The notes under the pieces were generated by a model. The model saw only the letters and a list, made by a program, of their open reading frames with translations. It was not told the origin of the DNA and did no database searches. The translations under genes were made by a program, and so were the position numbers. Source: Turbatrix aceti (lineage: Eukaryota > Nematoda > Chromadorea > Rhabditida > Panagrolaimidae). Taken from it: 64,000 bases of DNA. The DNA lies in NCBI GenBank assembly GCA_963969345.1, contig OZ017770.1, positions 5,713,246-5,777,245 on the forward strand, written 5' to 3'. Position 1 is the first letter of the stretch. Every line of letters begins with the position of its first letter. Below are positions 40,635 through 54,305 of the stretch, piece by piece.

Positions 40635-43600
40635 GACGCCAATAAAGACACATGTCAAAAATCGAAATGGCCGATAGCGTTATTTGACCTTAATTCCGTT
40701 TTGCTTAACGTCTGGCGTGATGGTTCAAGTTGCTCTCATCTCCCCACTTGAATCTAGGACTCGGTCAAGCTGTTTTTACTCCTCTTCTCTGGTCAACTTT
40801 ATTCTTATTATTATTATTCCAAAGCATTTGAAAAAAACAGTTTTACTTTGCTCTCGCCACATCATTAATTACGGAACACCACCGGAGTAGCCTTGAAAGC
40901 CTCGCAATCGTATACTCCTATGATTCGTAACCTTTGTTTGCGATTTATAACTGTCATTAAATGTGACCGTCACTTTAAGCATTCTCCCACGTCTCCTGTC
41001 CCAACTGCCTACGGTCATACTTAAAGAGGGGCTTATAGGCATATTACGTCTTGCAGATTTGTCGAGGTGATGTTTTGACATGTTAGAAATTTTCGACAAG
41101 TGGTCACTTCCTTTTACGCTTTACGTTGACTGCTTTCAAAACGCTTTCTGCAAAACGAGTGCGGAATTACTATTTTAATCGAGTACTCGAAAAGCCGTAA
41201 GCATTGAACTTTTACCTTCAACTTGTTTTGTGCGCGCACAGGGCGTGGTACCGGGTTCGTCTTCACTTTTGTAAGATTTGTCGATTCTAAGATTTTGTTT
41301 TTGCTCATTTTCACTTTGAGTCTGTAATTTTTTTAGACGGTTCATGGCTGCGCAGTCCATAGGATGTTAACTTTCCCACGCTGGAATGTCATTGTTTTTT
41401 ACGTTTGTCGAGATTTTCGTACGTCTTTTCACTGCTCTCATGGCCTTCACTTCACGTTCGTATGAGCGAGGAGCAAATGAAAAGAGGAAGAAGGTTGTTG
41501 ACCGCGTTAAATTCATGTGATGACTCAGTCAAGGAGTCATGTCCCCACTCATGTTGCAAGTATATCTCTCCTCCGATGCAAAAGCGATGCTTGATTGAGG
41601 ATTTAGGAGTGCTTATGCATGATCAATTGCCCGATGAATGCCACTAGATTACGTCTTCAATCCCCAGAGTATACAGTGTTTAGCGTCAGTCACCCGGCCA
41701 AAAAAAAAAACCAACATCACCCCCTCCCACTGCGTGTCCCCAGATTTGGTCAAACATTTAGGATATTTAATGGCAAAAAAAACTTGCTGTCAACAGACAA
41801 CTGCATTTAGTACAAATTTAGAGAGCAGTCCGGGGACTTTGTTTAGCTTCCGCTGGGTTTTTTGGTGACGATTAAATTGGGAGATTTCTCAATTGCGTGA
41901 CTCTTGGCTCGTTAAACATCTTCAAAACGTTTCATCATCGTTGTCATGGCTGACGGGACTTGGAGACAATTGTTTTGGACTAGACCCCTTTTTTTGGGGT
42001 GTGTCTCTTCGTGCCGCAGACAACAAATGACTGATTTTTTTTCGGTTTCTACAGAAGAAGCCATACGCCGTTTTATAGTCGCTTAGTCCCCCCCGCTTTG
42101 CCTCCCACCCGGCCCTCAAACCACTTGTGAGAGATATAGCCAGTGCATTGTCTTCTCTCTGCCATTAGAAACGCGCGGTCCCCCTGGCTCTCGACCCTGT
42201 AATTATATCCCTTCATTTGCACACACTTTTTCATTCAAATCCCGCGATAAATAAACTGTATGTAAACCATTTTGTAGCCAATGGTTTATCTGTCGCTTCG
42301 CTCATTTCACGCCATTTTTTTCTCAATTCTGCCTTCGGGGGAAAATTTTTTTGTTAAAGTTTTGATAAGTACGGGCGGGTCGATTTATTCTATTCTTAAA
42401 CGCGATCAGCGACTGCGATCTCATGTTTATGTCGATGGGTGTCATCGTAGAAGCGTGTTTTTTAATTCTTCCCTGTTCTATCTATTTTTTATAGTTCTTG
42501 TGATGCCGCGTCAATTGTTGACTATTTCCGAACATTCTTTCATTCTTTATTTTATAGTTTTTCTAATTGAAATAAAACCATGCAAGTCGGTCATGGAAAG
42601 GGTAATGCTAATCAACGCCCAACAAAACAAATCACAAAACCTAGCGGAAATGAAGCAAAGGGCCTAACAATTAATTTGCGCAATCCACAAAACGATATTG
42701 CGCGGCACAATTTTTTTTCCTTTCTTTAAGATGCAAGCACACAAGTTTTTGTGCGACACCCTACGAACGGGAAATGGATGGCAAAGCAATCCAGTGTAAG
42801 TGGCGAACCAGACCGGCGGACTGTACGTTTGTCCATTGCGCTAAACTTTTTTTCTTCGTGGCCTTTTGTGAGTTGTTTTGTCTTTGCGTCTGTTTTCGGC
42901 AAAGCAGGTGAAAGTCGAGCTCACCTCTTCTCTTTCTGGGGTATCGCGGATAAGTTGAATCAACACCATAAAAACACAAAGCTTACCCGTAGCTTTTTGG
43001 TGAGATGATCGACTTAATGTTTTGAGGACTCGTGCTGCTGCAATGCCATCAGCTTGCTCACCTACCGCTTTGACCAACCGATGCGCGAACTTTGCTGGGG
43101 TTCAGGGGTGTAACAAAGGCAGCCTCGCTTTACCCATTCTTTACCCCCTCTTCTACTTCCTTCCTCCACCCTCGAGCCAAGCAAATGCGTTTTAAATGTT
43201 AGCCTAAAGTGTGAACAAAAAAGCGAAGCCTTTCCTAGGTAGTACTCTGCCCAGAAAGACGGATGAGACAGCTGGTCGTATTTAACAGTGACCAGAGCTG
43301 TCTTTTAGGGTGTCATTTAATGTGCATTGATTTAACCTTTTTATGCAGCACACAATTTTAATTTTTTTTCTCTCTGAACTATTTTTTGCACAATGATGAT
43401 CCATCCTACACACTTTAGCGAGTGTATTGACATGATTCACTGTTTGTTTTTAGAATATCGATAAGCGAATTGTCATTATCAGGAGACGGCGGCAGACTTC
43501 TCCCGCCGTGTCCAACAAAAGCACCAAAAAATTCCGGACCCCTAATCTTTGCTTGTCTTTCTGAGCCTTAATCCCCAACGTGATTTTGATCTTCTCTTCA

Positions 43601-44502
43601 GCAGAGAAGGTAGCTTTCTTCGTTGTCTTGTTTCATCGAGCTTATTCCTTTTCATTGTCGTAACTTATACCCTTCTTCTTTGTCCTGCAGCGTTTGGAAC
43701 TTCCAGAAACAAGTCTCATTCGTATTTGTCGATTGCTTGCGTACAGTTACGTTTGTTTTATTGTATGGGATTCGTTTTGCGTGTTTGCAACTTTTGTTCA
43801 GCTTTATTTTATTCCCTTCCGGAAAGACTGATCCTTTTTACAAGGTGCATTTTATTGCCGCGGTATGCGTTTTTTTTCTCTGATTTGATCGCGGATCATA
43901 GATTTTCATCATCATCTATTTTGGTGTCGTTTGGTTAATCGTTCATTTTTTTGTAAATTCCAGTCATTTGTCATCTTGCCGATCACAGATTTCCAGAAAA
44001 TCCGGCAATCTGTGCAGACGGCAACATTGCTGCTGTAGGACATTATCCGCGTCAATGTAAACATCGTCCCAGCAGTCAATCTATGCTCACGAGTAACAAC
44101 GATTAGTTTTATCATCCAAGTTTTTTGCAACACGCTGTCGCAACTTGCCATCGACGTTTTGTCTACCCTCCAGATCAGCCTGTTTTGCAGCGCGTGCGGT
44201 ACTGCTTTGGATTCTCTATCGAACAGTGGCATTTTGTGGACAATAAGCCGTCGCCGCTGATTGATCGCTCAATGCATGACAATCGGCCGTCAACGTCTGC
44301 CGACCACCCTGCATATGGCTTTGACCATTGCGAATGCGAACAACGGTACGATAGCGGTTCCGTCGCCAATTCAAACGAGTTCGGTAACTCAGCGCTTGGC
44401 CGTCGACTGCTTCCAAAAAAAGCCCCGTTGATTCCTCCATGTTCAGTAGAGCTCACGCATGGCAATTTGAGGCGACGTGTGCTTCCTCCTGACAGATTGC
44501 CG

Positions 44503-47500
44503 ATGACCTCGTCAATGTTATTTTGGTTTTTTATCTTTGGGTTTTGTCTATTGCCCAGCCAAGCAGGTTTCTTTTCGTCAAAAAGTGTACCTATCCGCGA
44601 ATATGATGACAATGGCATTGGTACGGTTTCATTTTCACCTCAACACTCAGGCAAAAAAATTCAACTCCAAAAACTGGTTTGTTTATTGCCTTGATCGCGG
44701 GTTTGCCATATAACTGTTTTTGTTTAGGTATACGACGAAAACACAAATAGACTCATCGTAGGCGCCGTTGACCATCTCTACGATGTTCAGACTTCTCTTA
44801 CCGATATCAAGGAAACGGTGCAGATCGGCTCTGACGATTGCGAATTTAGTAAGTTTTTACGATCGCGTGCCAATGCAAAGGGAGTATATTCATTCCGGGG
44901 GAGGTCGATATGTTGACCAATTATCCAGTTTGTCCTTTTCCCATGCTTCGGTTAGTTAGTTGTCGGGCAGTTGCGTAAATGTGTCGTAGCAGCAGTGTTT
45001 TACAAGACGGGTTTGCTCGACATCAAAAGAAATATCACCGGTTGTCGGGAGAGGGAAGGAAAAAGTTTGTGTTGCTATTGAACGAACAAAAATAATATTT
45101 TTCTACCAAACTGTCAATTTCAATTTGAACAAAAAAAATGCAATTACTTTTTGTTTCTTTTCGTGTTGAAAACGGAAACAAAACTTGATTGTTCAGATTT
45201 GTAATCGAAGGACACCAAGTATTATTTATTTATACAAAAGAGGAAACAGCATGGCGTTTTGCCGAGCAAGCAGCGCACGAAAAACGGTTCGGAGTTATAG
45301 ATCGATGCGCAGGCGGTCACAGGATGCGTTAGACAGTTGACAATCAAAACAGGGCGCGGATTGTGATGATTTTGACCAAGAGGGGGGCGAACAATTGTTT
45401 TTTACAACCAACCAGGTCGTTGCATTTCTCTTACCTGGCCGTTGATTTGGTCAAACTTGTCTTACATTGCTTAAGCGAACGCTTTCCTGATCAAAGGAAG
45501 GTCAAACCGAACAGCTTTTAGATGAGAAGTGCAAAATATGAATTAGTATGCAAAAAAGTTGTCTTTCATGTGTTGTATTTTTGTAAACAAATCATTGCGT
45601 ATTGTTCAAATACAATTTCGGTTCGTCTATTGTTATTTCAAAGACATTTTTTTGGGGGTGTTGCGGGCATAATGCATTCATTTTTATTCTGATTTAAAAA
45701 TTTATGCAAATTCAGTGCCTTGGCAGAAAATGAAGACCCGGGTGCATAATTAATTTTCTCAGTGTCCGAAAAAAATCAAAGGCGCCTAATGGCGTGACTG
45801 AAGATTATTAAGTGTCTGATACATATATTTTTCGTAAGGCCAACCGCCGGTCAGCTGATTGCCAAACAAATGGCAACAGCAGTAGCACAAACAACCGCAC
45901 GATTTACAATTTATAATCCCGATAATGCACCCGCCGATTAGGAGGTACAAACAAAGGGATTAGATGGGTTTTCTTTTCGACGGTACAATGACTTCTTACT
46001 GAGGTTTACTTATTTTTCAGCGTCATGCGAGTCGCACATTAAAGCGATGGCCATCGATCCCGAAGAACACGCGCTCATCGAGTGCAGCACGGCCGGAAAT
46101 GGACGATGTCGCAAGAGAATTCTCGGGAACATATCGCACGTCATCGAAGAGTCCGGTCACGGCTTGGTTCCCTGGACCATGGCAGGTCATTCGTCTGCCT
46201 TGATCACACAGACTCTGAGAAATAACATCACGACCAAAACTTTGATCCTCGGAGGGGCTGCGTACGAGGAAAACTCGCCGACTAATGTCAACCTCATTGC
46301 TGGCTTCAACATTGAAAGTGGCAGGAATTTTTCGGTTCTCAAGTACACCTTTGAAGGATTCTACTTGGTGCTGAAGAGTTCGCCTCAGCCGCAATCTGAT
46401 ATCGTTTTCGGCATTGAATTCGTGAAAATGTTTGAGGACAGCAAGTACGTCTACATGCTCATGAAAAACCTGGCAGACGGGGGATCCAAGTTGGCAAGAT
46501 TTTGTCGAGGTGATCCTTCGTTCTACAGCTACAGCGAGGTTCCTCTGAAGTGCTACGCACCGGATGGAACGCTTTTGCCCTTCGTGCAGGACGCGTTCAT
46601 CGGTCAACCGCAGTACAATCTGGCAAACGAGTTTGGTCAGACAATCGACAGCGTCGAGCTCATCTACGCGGTCTTTGCTTCCAAGTTTGCAGCCGATTCG
46701 GAAGGCCCGTCGCGTTCGGGCCTTTGCATCTTCAACATGAAAGTCGTCGAAGAACAATTTCACGAAGCTCAACGAAGGTGCAACAAAGGCTATGGAAAGC
46801 GGGGTTTCGAGTACTACGGGGATATGAATAAGGAATGCGGAGCTAACAGCCTGACCGATCTCGACTGCGGCACGCAGGTCAACCCCCACGTCAACGGCGT
46901 TGACTCTCCCGTCAACGGAACATCTGGTCTTGTTCAGGAAGGCGAATTCTTCACTTCTATTTTTATTCATGGAGCTCATGATGCTGATGTTGCTTTTGTC
47001 GGCACTGCAACCGGCAGCATGCATAAGATTCTTCTGACCAACACAACGCATGCAAAAATCTTCAAGATCCTCCAGCTCACCCGGGACAACAGCAGCGTCC
47101 TGCAAGACAAGGTCTTTGTTCGACGCGCACCCCAGCCTCCAACGCTCTACGTCGCAACGCAGTACGCCATTATCAAAGTTCAAGTGAACCACTGCGAAAA
47201 AGTTGAAAAATGCGACGACTGCATTCGTCAGGGAAACCCTTTCTGTGGCTGGTGCCTTAAATCTAACACCTGCAGTGGAGATTGTTCGGCTGATATCACG
47301 GACAAGCCCTTTATCAACTACCGAGGGCTTCACAGCTGTCCCAGCATCACTTCGATTACTCCGGACGTGCAGCATATCGCGGTTTCACGCAACTTGTCCA
47401 TCGGGGTCCAAAACATTGCTGATAGCGCCGGACTCGAGTGCGTGTTTGAAATCGAAAACGTTCAACAGCGGAAGAGAGCGGAAGTTGCTGATGGAAAGCT

Positions 47501-50500
47501 GCGCTGCGCAACTCCGACGTTCAAAAGCTTGCTTTCTGCCGGAGTTGTCCGCCCTGAAGTTAACAGTGTCAGCGCAAAGTTGAAGATCACGGATCGGAAT
47601 GCGACACTCATCACCACTACCTTTACATTTTTCGACTGCCAACAGCACAAAACGTGTTCGAGTTGTGCGAATTCAGAGTTTCCCTGCAACTGGTGTCTTC
47701 AGAACAGTAAATGCGTGGCAAATCCCGAAGATTCCTGCCGCCGGGATACGATTGTTGTTTCCAGGGTATGCATTCTTATATCTAGATTTATCCAAGATTT
47801 ATGAATGAATTTCAGGTGTCAGAAGGAGCGTCTTTCCAGGGCCCCGAAGACTGTCCTCGCATTGACACTAAAAATCACTCAGATTTTTACATCGGTTATG
47901 GCAAAGATCGGCCAATCAACATGTCTGCGCACAACATGGTGGGCAACTTCATGAAACATCTTTATTGCGTTTTCTCCTACAACAACCAGATTCTGCGAGT
48001 GCGAGCGCGACACAACAATCACATTGAGTATGTTATTATTTTTTTCTTTTTCAAATTTTAATTAATTTTTTTTTAAGATGCATTGACACCAAGTTTGACA
48101 GCTTTGAAAACCTGGCAAGCATGGCACCGACTGCGGCTATTGACATGGCCGTTTGCTGGGGAAAGAACGACACTCCAGGCCTCATTCCGAGCAATCAGGG
48201 AAGCCGGTGTCTTGACAATCCTCACAATATCAAAGTCATTGTTTATCAATGCGAGCGACTTGCCAATAACTGCGGGGATTGCCTCACACTGCCATCGCAG
48301 TACGAATGCGGCTGGTGCGAGTACACGAATCAGTGCACCTTCCGATCCACGTGCGATCGTGATTGGCTGTCAATTTTGTCACCCAACGTTCGGTGCAAGA
48401 ATCCGCAAATTGTCGACTTTTCGCCGAAGAAGGGACCCGTCAATGGAGGAACACGAGTCAACATCACTGGATTTAATCTTGGCCTGTCAGCTTCCAACGT
48501 TCAGGTCTTGATCGCCAACAAGCGTTGCCAGATCGACTCAAGTGAATACCGAGCAACAAAGTCAATCACGTGTGTGACGAGTCCAGTTGACCGGGCTCAG
48601 GATGGACACGTCGTCGTCGTCATCAATGGCGATACGACGTCCACCGACTACGCAAATGCATCACTGACAACATTCAAGTTTGCAGATCCCAAAATTGACA
48701 ACTTTATGCCTTTCCGAGGTCCTGTGAGTGGCGGCACCGATATTCGCATCGAAGGCCGCAGTCTGGATAGCGGAGGCGATGTCGTTGTCAACATTGATCG
48801 CGTCAAGTGCCCCGTCCTCAAGCGAGAAGAAGATTATCTCGTGTGCAGGACAGAAGCTGCGCCCCACGCCGGCTATCAGGGCAACATCGCGCTTCACGTC
48901 GACGGTGCAACTTTCTCGTTCAGCAAGAAAATCAGCTTCGAGTTTCTTCCTGACCCCGTCATCAACAGAGTCAACAATACGGTTTCTATTGTCTCTGGCG
49001 GCATCCAGGTAGACGTGCATGGTCGAGATTTTGATCTTCTTCAGCGTCCACGCATGGGACTGCGCTACGAAGACCAAGTGACTTTCGGCGAAGTCTGTGA
49101 GCACATCGAGAAATCTCATATGATTTGTCGTACTCCACCGGTCAATCTCAAATCTCGTACTGCAATTTCAACTGAACAACCGTTGGATTTGCGATTTGGA
49201 TTCAGTCTGGATGGCGAGCCTGACAGTTTTGTCGAATACGCACCTGGCTCGTTTTCTGATTCGCCATGGATTCGTGTCTACCCAGATCCTGTCATTGTTC
49301 ATTTCGGCAAGATTCAAGTGGCTCAGCCCGGAGCAGACATCGTATTGAAAGGAGAAAACCTGGCACTAGCAACATCTGTGAGAGACGTCAACGTTACAAT
49401 CGGCGGCATTCCCTGTCCCGTCACGGCTCTGGCTTCTGTGACTCTCACGTGCCAACTCGGCCCCGAAGTTGAGCGTCTTTTCGACTCGGATGACGATCTG
49501 AATGTTCTCGTTTCTATGGGCAACATGGTGTAAGTTATACTATTTTCCTTTTCAAAATATGATATAATATATTTTTATTTTTAGTGAAAATGTCGGAATG
49601 GTCACAGGCGATACCGGCTTCGCGTCATCAAGTTTTGTGATTTTTGCCGTGATCACCGCCATCATCAGTCTGCTCTTTGTGCTCATCTTGTTTGTTCTCT
49701 ACCGCCACAAAAATTCTTCACACAATCGCGAGCTTCGTTCGCTGAAGCATCAAATGACGTCGATTGAAATGAAGGTGGCTCAGGAGTGCAAGGAAGCTTT
49801 TCATGAACTGCAGACAAATCTCAACGCCATCGCTTGTTCTCTTCCTGAGGGCACGTCATTCATTCCTTTTTTGAGCTACGATGAGTACACCGCACGCATA
49901 CTCTTCCCTCACAACTTTAACAACCATCCGGTGCTCCACGAATTGGAAGTCGACCAGGAACGAGCGGCACAGGTGGAAAGCGGACTTCGACAGCTACATC
50001 ATCTCGTTCAAAACCGAACATTTTTGTTGTCATTCGTCAAGACCATCGACGAAAACAAGTATCTGCTGCAAAAAGATCGTGTTTACGTTGGATCGCTGCT
50101 CATGGTTATTCTTCAAGAACGCATGGACTATTGTACTGATATCCTGAAACAACTTCTGAAGGACCTTATCAAACGGAATTTGGAAGCACGATTCCAACCC
50201 AAAATTCTTTTCCGTCGTGCTGAAAGTGTCGCCGAACGAATGCTGTCAGTATGGTTTTCATTCTTGATGTACCGCTACCTCACCGGAACAGCAGGCGAGC
50301 AACTGTATCAATTTTATTGGGCGACAAAGCAGCAGACGGAGAAAGGACCCCAGGACGCAATATCCCTGGAAGCCCGATACTCGCTTTCCGAAGAAAAACT
50401 TCTGCGATCCACGGTCCAGTATCGCGAATTGATTGTCTTTGTTGTCAGTGAGACCTCCGATATTTTGAATGACGTTCAGGTCACTGTCCTGGACTGCGAC

Positions 50501-51734
50501 TCCATCACGCAGGTGAAAGAGAAGTGCATTGATGCGTGTTATCGATCGCTGCCTCACTCCAACCGTCCGCTGCCTTCTGACGTGGACCTTGAGCTGCGTC
50601 CGGCGACCGGAGGCCGAAAGCTGCTGCTTGACCTCGACCAGACTTCGCGTCACGATGGCAACTGCTGGCAGTACAACACTCTTGCTCACTACAAGATCGA
50701 GAATAAGGGTGTTTTTGCGCTTGTTCCCCGACAGGGCAACTGCTCGTCGTACAATCTTTCACTCATGAGCGATCGTTCTGACAAGTCGTCCAGCAGCTTC
50801 CACAACAGTCCAACTCCAACTCGTCCGTTTGGAACCCATCCGAACAATGGACACAGCAAGGAGACAGTTCGATTCTTCCATCTCGTAAAACAGCAGTCGG
50901 AAAGCGATCAGCCGGAAAAGATGATGTCCGAAATTTACCTGACGCGTTTGCTGCACATGAAGGGCACGCTGCAGAGATTTATTGAAAATCTGTTCGAAGT
51001 CATATTTTCTACCAACAACCACAACATCCGGTTGCCCGCTTGCGTCAAGTATATGTTCGACTTCCTGGACGATCAGGCTTACGAGCACGGAATCATCGAC
51101 GAAGACGTCGTTCACGCGTGGAAGAGCAACGCGCTACCGCTCCGCTTTTGGGTTAACCTGATCAAGAACCCGGACTTCATCTTTGACATTTCCAAGCCGA
51201 CGAAGATTGAAGGCAGTTTGAACGTTGTTGCTCAGACTCTGATGGACGCGTGCTCAACGCAGGAGTTGCATCTCACCAAGGATTCGCCTAGCAGCAAGTT
51301 GCTCTTCGCCAACGACATGGATAAGTACAAAACGCTTGTTCATGAGTAAGTCTGCCTTTGCAAGCGGATTTTTTTTAATAAGCCACGTTTTTTTCTTCAG
51401 GTTCTACGACAACATCTCCAAACTGCCGCGCATTCCAGAAGCGGACATGAACTCATTTCTTCTTCAAGAATCCAAATTACGGAAACGGAACTCGCTGGTT
51501 TACTCTTCTGCGCTCAACGAACTCTATATCTACGTTGCTCAAAACCGTGACATGATTTTCGAAGAATTGAGTCGAAACGAATTTGCGCTGCACGACGAAT
51601 TGCCTGAGCATTTCAAGACCATGCTTGAAACCATGGACATCGTCCCTGACACGACGCTTATCAACAACGGCTCTCTCGACAATTATAACTCAAAATCACG
51701 GCTTATGTCTAACTCCAATAGTCGCTACTTTTGA
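44503..51734 (+). CDS. plx: Plexin (semaphorin receptor)
   Basis: Seven coding exons: 44503-44676, 44728-44848, 46021-47765, 47816-48027, 48078-49529, 49585-51345, 51401-51734; 1932 residues, typical for plexins. A signal peptide (MLFWFFIFGFCLLPSQA) leads into a sema domain (about residues 25-485), three PSI modules (CDDCIRQGNPFCGWC near 490; CSSCANSEFPCNWC near 637; the CGDC...CGWC module near 808) and four IPT/TIG repeats (about 863-1225, e.g. KGPVNGGTRVNITGFNLG). One membrane helix (about 1252-1275) precedes a full split R-RasGAP/Rap-GAP cytosolic region with RYLTGTAGEQLYQFYWATKQ, ARYSLSEEKLLRSTVQYREL, VLDCDSITQVKEK, LNTLAHYKIE and LPLRFWVNLIKNPDFIFDI. Plexins turn semaphorin binding into GTPase and cytoskeletal changes in axon and epidermal guidance. 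The frame stays open upstream to another ATG at 44272, but that would bury the signal peptide. Intron 2 is unusually long (1172 nt). Confidence 0.96.
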
Positions 51735-54006
51735 AGCCGGTCCTCTTCTTTTTATTGTTATATAGATACAAAACCTTTCGTGTTTACACTCAGATTTAAC
51801 GGTGTCATTGCACAATGCTTTTTTACTCCTCCTGACCATTCATCACTTTGCCTCGGGTTTGCCTTGCAGAGCTTCTTCTGATTTTTGTTTAGTCGCCCTT
51901 CCCTCAACAGAGCATCCTTCAGAAATCTGTTTTTCGCTTGTTATTCTTCACGGGTTAACGATACTATTGGTCGACAACTTTCTCTGCTCTTGATTTTAAA
52001 AAATACCATATATTGTCACAAGTGGTTTATATATATTGAACAAATTATTTTCCCCTATACATTTTGTTGTTGAAAAATTATGCTCAATACATTTCAGAAA
52101 TTAGAAATTTTTGTTGTGTATCGTTAATGCATTTCACTTTGGTGGTTTTGATTTGATAAATGACAAATATGAAAAGACGTGTGTGCGCTGGTTTGGGCGG
52201 TTTAGATCTTGTTGTTGACACTGGAGTCAAATATGGGAATAACTTTTTTTGTCAGGACAGTTGTCATATCTGGCTTCACTTTTTGACAACCGTTCAGAGT
52301 TCGATTTCCGTTTGCAAAACAAAACAAAAAGTGGATAATCCAGGTGATTGGCAGGAGATTAGCTTGATTGGAGGCTGCCATACTTGGTAAACAGAGTTCG
52401 CGGGGTGCCTCCTCCCTTTGGACGCGCCCATTACTTTTTTTGATACTCCCATCCCTCAGTTTACACGCATTTGATAGCAGTTGCACTTGCTACCAACGTC
52501 TGAAAAAGTATGAATCAGAAACTTCTGGAATATGAATAACTACCGAAACGGCAGTGTTCGACGTGAATTGCGTGCACCGCTGACTGACTGAGTATTTTGC
52601 TTTCCTTTCTATGCCAGAGTCTTTTTTTCTTTTGTAATCGAGGGATGTGCACCCTTTTGTTATCCTGCATCAGGTTAGCATCGATCCGATCTCTTTGCAT
52701 CTGAATTTGACTGTGGTTCGTTTCAGCGATCTGCTATTCCGAAAAAAATAATGTTTACATTTATTATTTTCACTTTTTTTCTGTGCAAAAAAACCGTTGT
52801 TGCGTAAAAAGATTGTGGTATGTATTGCTGAAATTTTTTTTTGTTGGTGGATAAAACGTAGATGTCATTTTTCTTACCAGAGGCGGAGAGGCGAGGTCAA
52901 ACGCGCAAACAATCAGCAGGGGCTTGCGATTTGAGTTCGTGTAGAGCGCGCCAAAATTGTCGCCCTGCCGCCGCCGCTTTGCTCTGCACTCGTCTTGCCT
53001 CAGCCGGCCTGTTGTTGGGGAGTGGTCAGCAGCGATCGCTCTCTGGGTTAATTCCAGTACTTTTTCGTTTATGTTCTCTGAGTTTAAACTGTTCTTAAAC
53101 TCTTCTGAGGTTTAATTTCTCCGAAGACGATGATCAAGGTTTCTTCATCCCTCATTATGTTGCACACGCGTTGTACTACCTGTAGTTGCCGGCCTTGCTC
53201 GCCGCGCCACCAATGACCCTCGCTAATTTGAAGTCACTGCTTTCAGTCAAATTTTTTAGCGAAAACATTTTGTTACCCGCTTGAATGCAATATTTTGCCA
53301 TAACCAGTTTTGTAAGGCTGGGAGTTAGGAGTCTAAACTTGCGCGTAATAATGCACAGTTCGAAGCGCCTTTTTTGTCATGTCCCTTCCCAGACTCACCT
53401 CCGCATATTCTTTTAAAATATGCTCTGCGGGACGGCGAAAGCCGGACACTAAATCCTCTGGCTTCGCGCCAAACAACACGCGAGGATCAACCTTCTTTTT
53501 TTTTAATATTTTTTTTCGCGCAATCATGAGCCAATGGATTTATACATACATCGCATTTACGTTTTTCTTCATGTCTGCGGTTTTGCTGGGGTGATTTCAT
53601 TTTCACGAGATATGTATTTTCGTGAGATACGACGCACAGGTATGCTTTCTTGTGAAATCTTCCTGGAATTTAAGGAATTTTTCTGTGCGTGGAAGAAGTG
53701 CGTTATTGCAAGCACTTCCAGCTAGGTTATTGCACTTACTTGGACTGGTCGAGGCGTGATTCATTTCCGGGAAAGGGCGTCGCCGAGATACCAGAATTCC
53801 AGTAAGCCGCTTTGGCTGTTCCGCTAGCCACCTCTGTTTTTGCATGATTTTTTACGTGCATTAATCGGGTTTGAAAACGGTTGCGTTGCCTGGATGGGTC
53901 GGAATCGAAGCGTGTCGTCAACATAATATGTGATTTTACGGCTTGTTCATTGTAATATTTACTTTTTGAACGTGTTTTTAGTCAAAACAACCTATTCATT
54001 CCAATC
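51735..54006. other. Intergenic region, plexin to CRIP gene
   Basis: 2.3 kb with the plexin 3' UTR and the CRIP promoter. One small minus-strand frame is listed separately. An acceptor-like GTTTTTAG ends at 53981, 25 nt before the CRIP ATG, and could be a leader trans-splice site. Nothing else was recognised. Confidence 0.55.
53333..53527 (-). CDS. Possible small basic protein
   Basis: 64-codon frame with an ATG at 53527 and codon use more coding-like (CGC, GTG, GGC, GCG, GAG) than the surrounding AT-rich DNA. The product would start MIARKKILKKKK, then VDPRVLFGAKPEDLVSG and a helical Glu/Ala/Lys region. I recognise no family. It could be a remnant exon or chance. Confidence 0.2.
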   Translation of the reverse strand: MIARKKILKKKKVDPRVLFGAKPEDLVSGFRRPAEHILKEYAEVSLGRDMTKKALRTVHYYAQV

Positions 54007-54273
54007 ATGCCTCTGTGCCCTCGCTGCAACAAGCCTGTTTACTTCGCCGAACGCGTCACCTCTCTCGGAAAGGACTGGCATCGACCCTGTCTTCGGTGTG
54101 AGAATGCTGCCTGTGGCAAGACCCTCTCTGCCGGCTCCCACAGCGAGCACGCCGGTAAGCCGTACTGCAACCGGTGCTACGGAGCCCTCTTCGGACCCAA
54201 GGGCTACGGCCACGGCGGCACCGAGTCACATGTTTTTCTCAACGGCACCACAGGTCGGGTAAACTCTTCGTAG
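54007..54273 (+). CDS. CRIP: CRIP-type single-LIM protein
   Basis: Single exon, 88 residues, with the hallmark block [20 protein letters not shown] of cysteine-rich intestinal proteins, then GKPYCNRCY and [10 protein letters not shown]. CRIPs are small cytosolic or nuclear LIM adaptors; the nematode member is muscle and intestinal-valve associated in C. elegans (VALV-1). Zinc ligands are visible: C4, C7, a His-x2-Cys-x2-Cys set in WHRPCLRC, then a later Cys after four rather than two residues (CENAAC), and the final Cys pair with x2. The tail [12 protein letters not shown] is longer than in human CRIP1. An acceptor 25 nt upstream of the ATG suggests trans-splicing. Two AATAAA signals follow. 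Confidence 0.93.
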   Translation: MPLCPRCNKPVYFAERVTSLGKDWHRPCLRCENAACGKTLSAGSHSEHAGKPYCNRCYGALFGPKGYGHGGTESHVFLNGTTGRVNSS

Positions 54274-54299
54274 CCCCCCTGCCCGTGCCACAACAGCTA

Positions 54300-54305
54300 A
54301 ATAAA
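54300..54305 (+). terminator. AATAAA signal, CRIP gene (proximal)
   Basis: AATAAA 27 nt after the CRIP stop. A second, distal AATAAA lies at 54393-54398. Confidence 0.5.

Larger units (their letters stand above)
35783..44271. other. 8.5 kb gene-poor region upstream of plexin
   Basis: The largest gap in the window. Open frames of 100-130 codons occur on both strands but start at non-ATG codons, overlap each other or have no family resemblance. Simple repeats are present (listed separately). It probably contains the plexin promoter and long-range regulatory sequence. I see no transposase, reverse transcriptase or terminal repeats. Confidence 0.55.
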
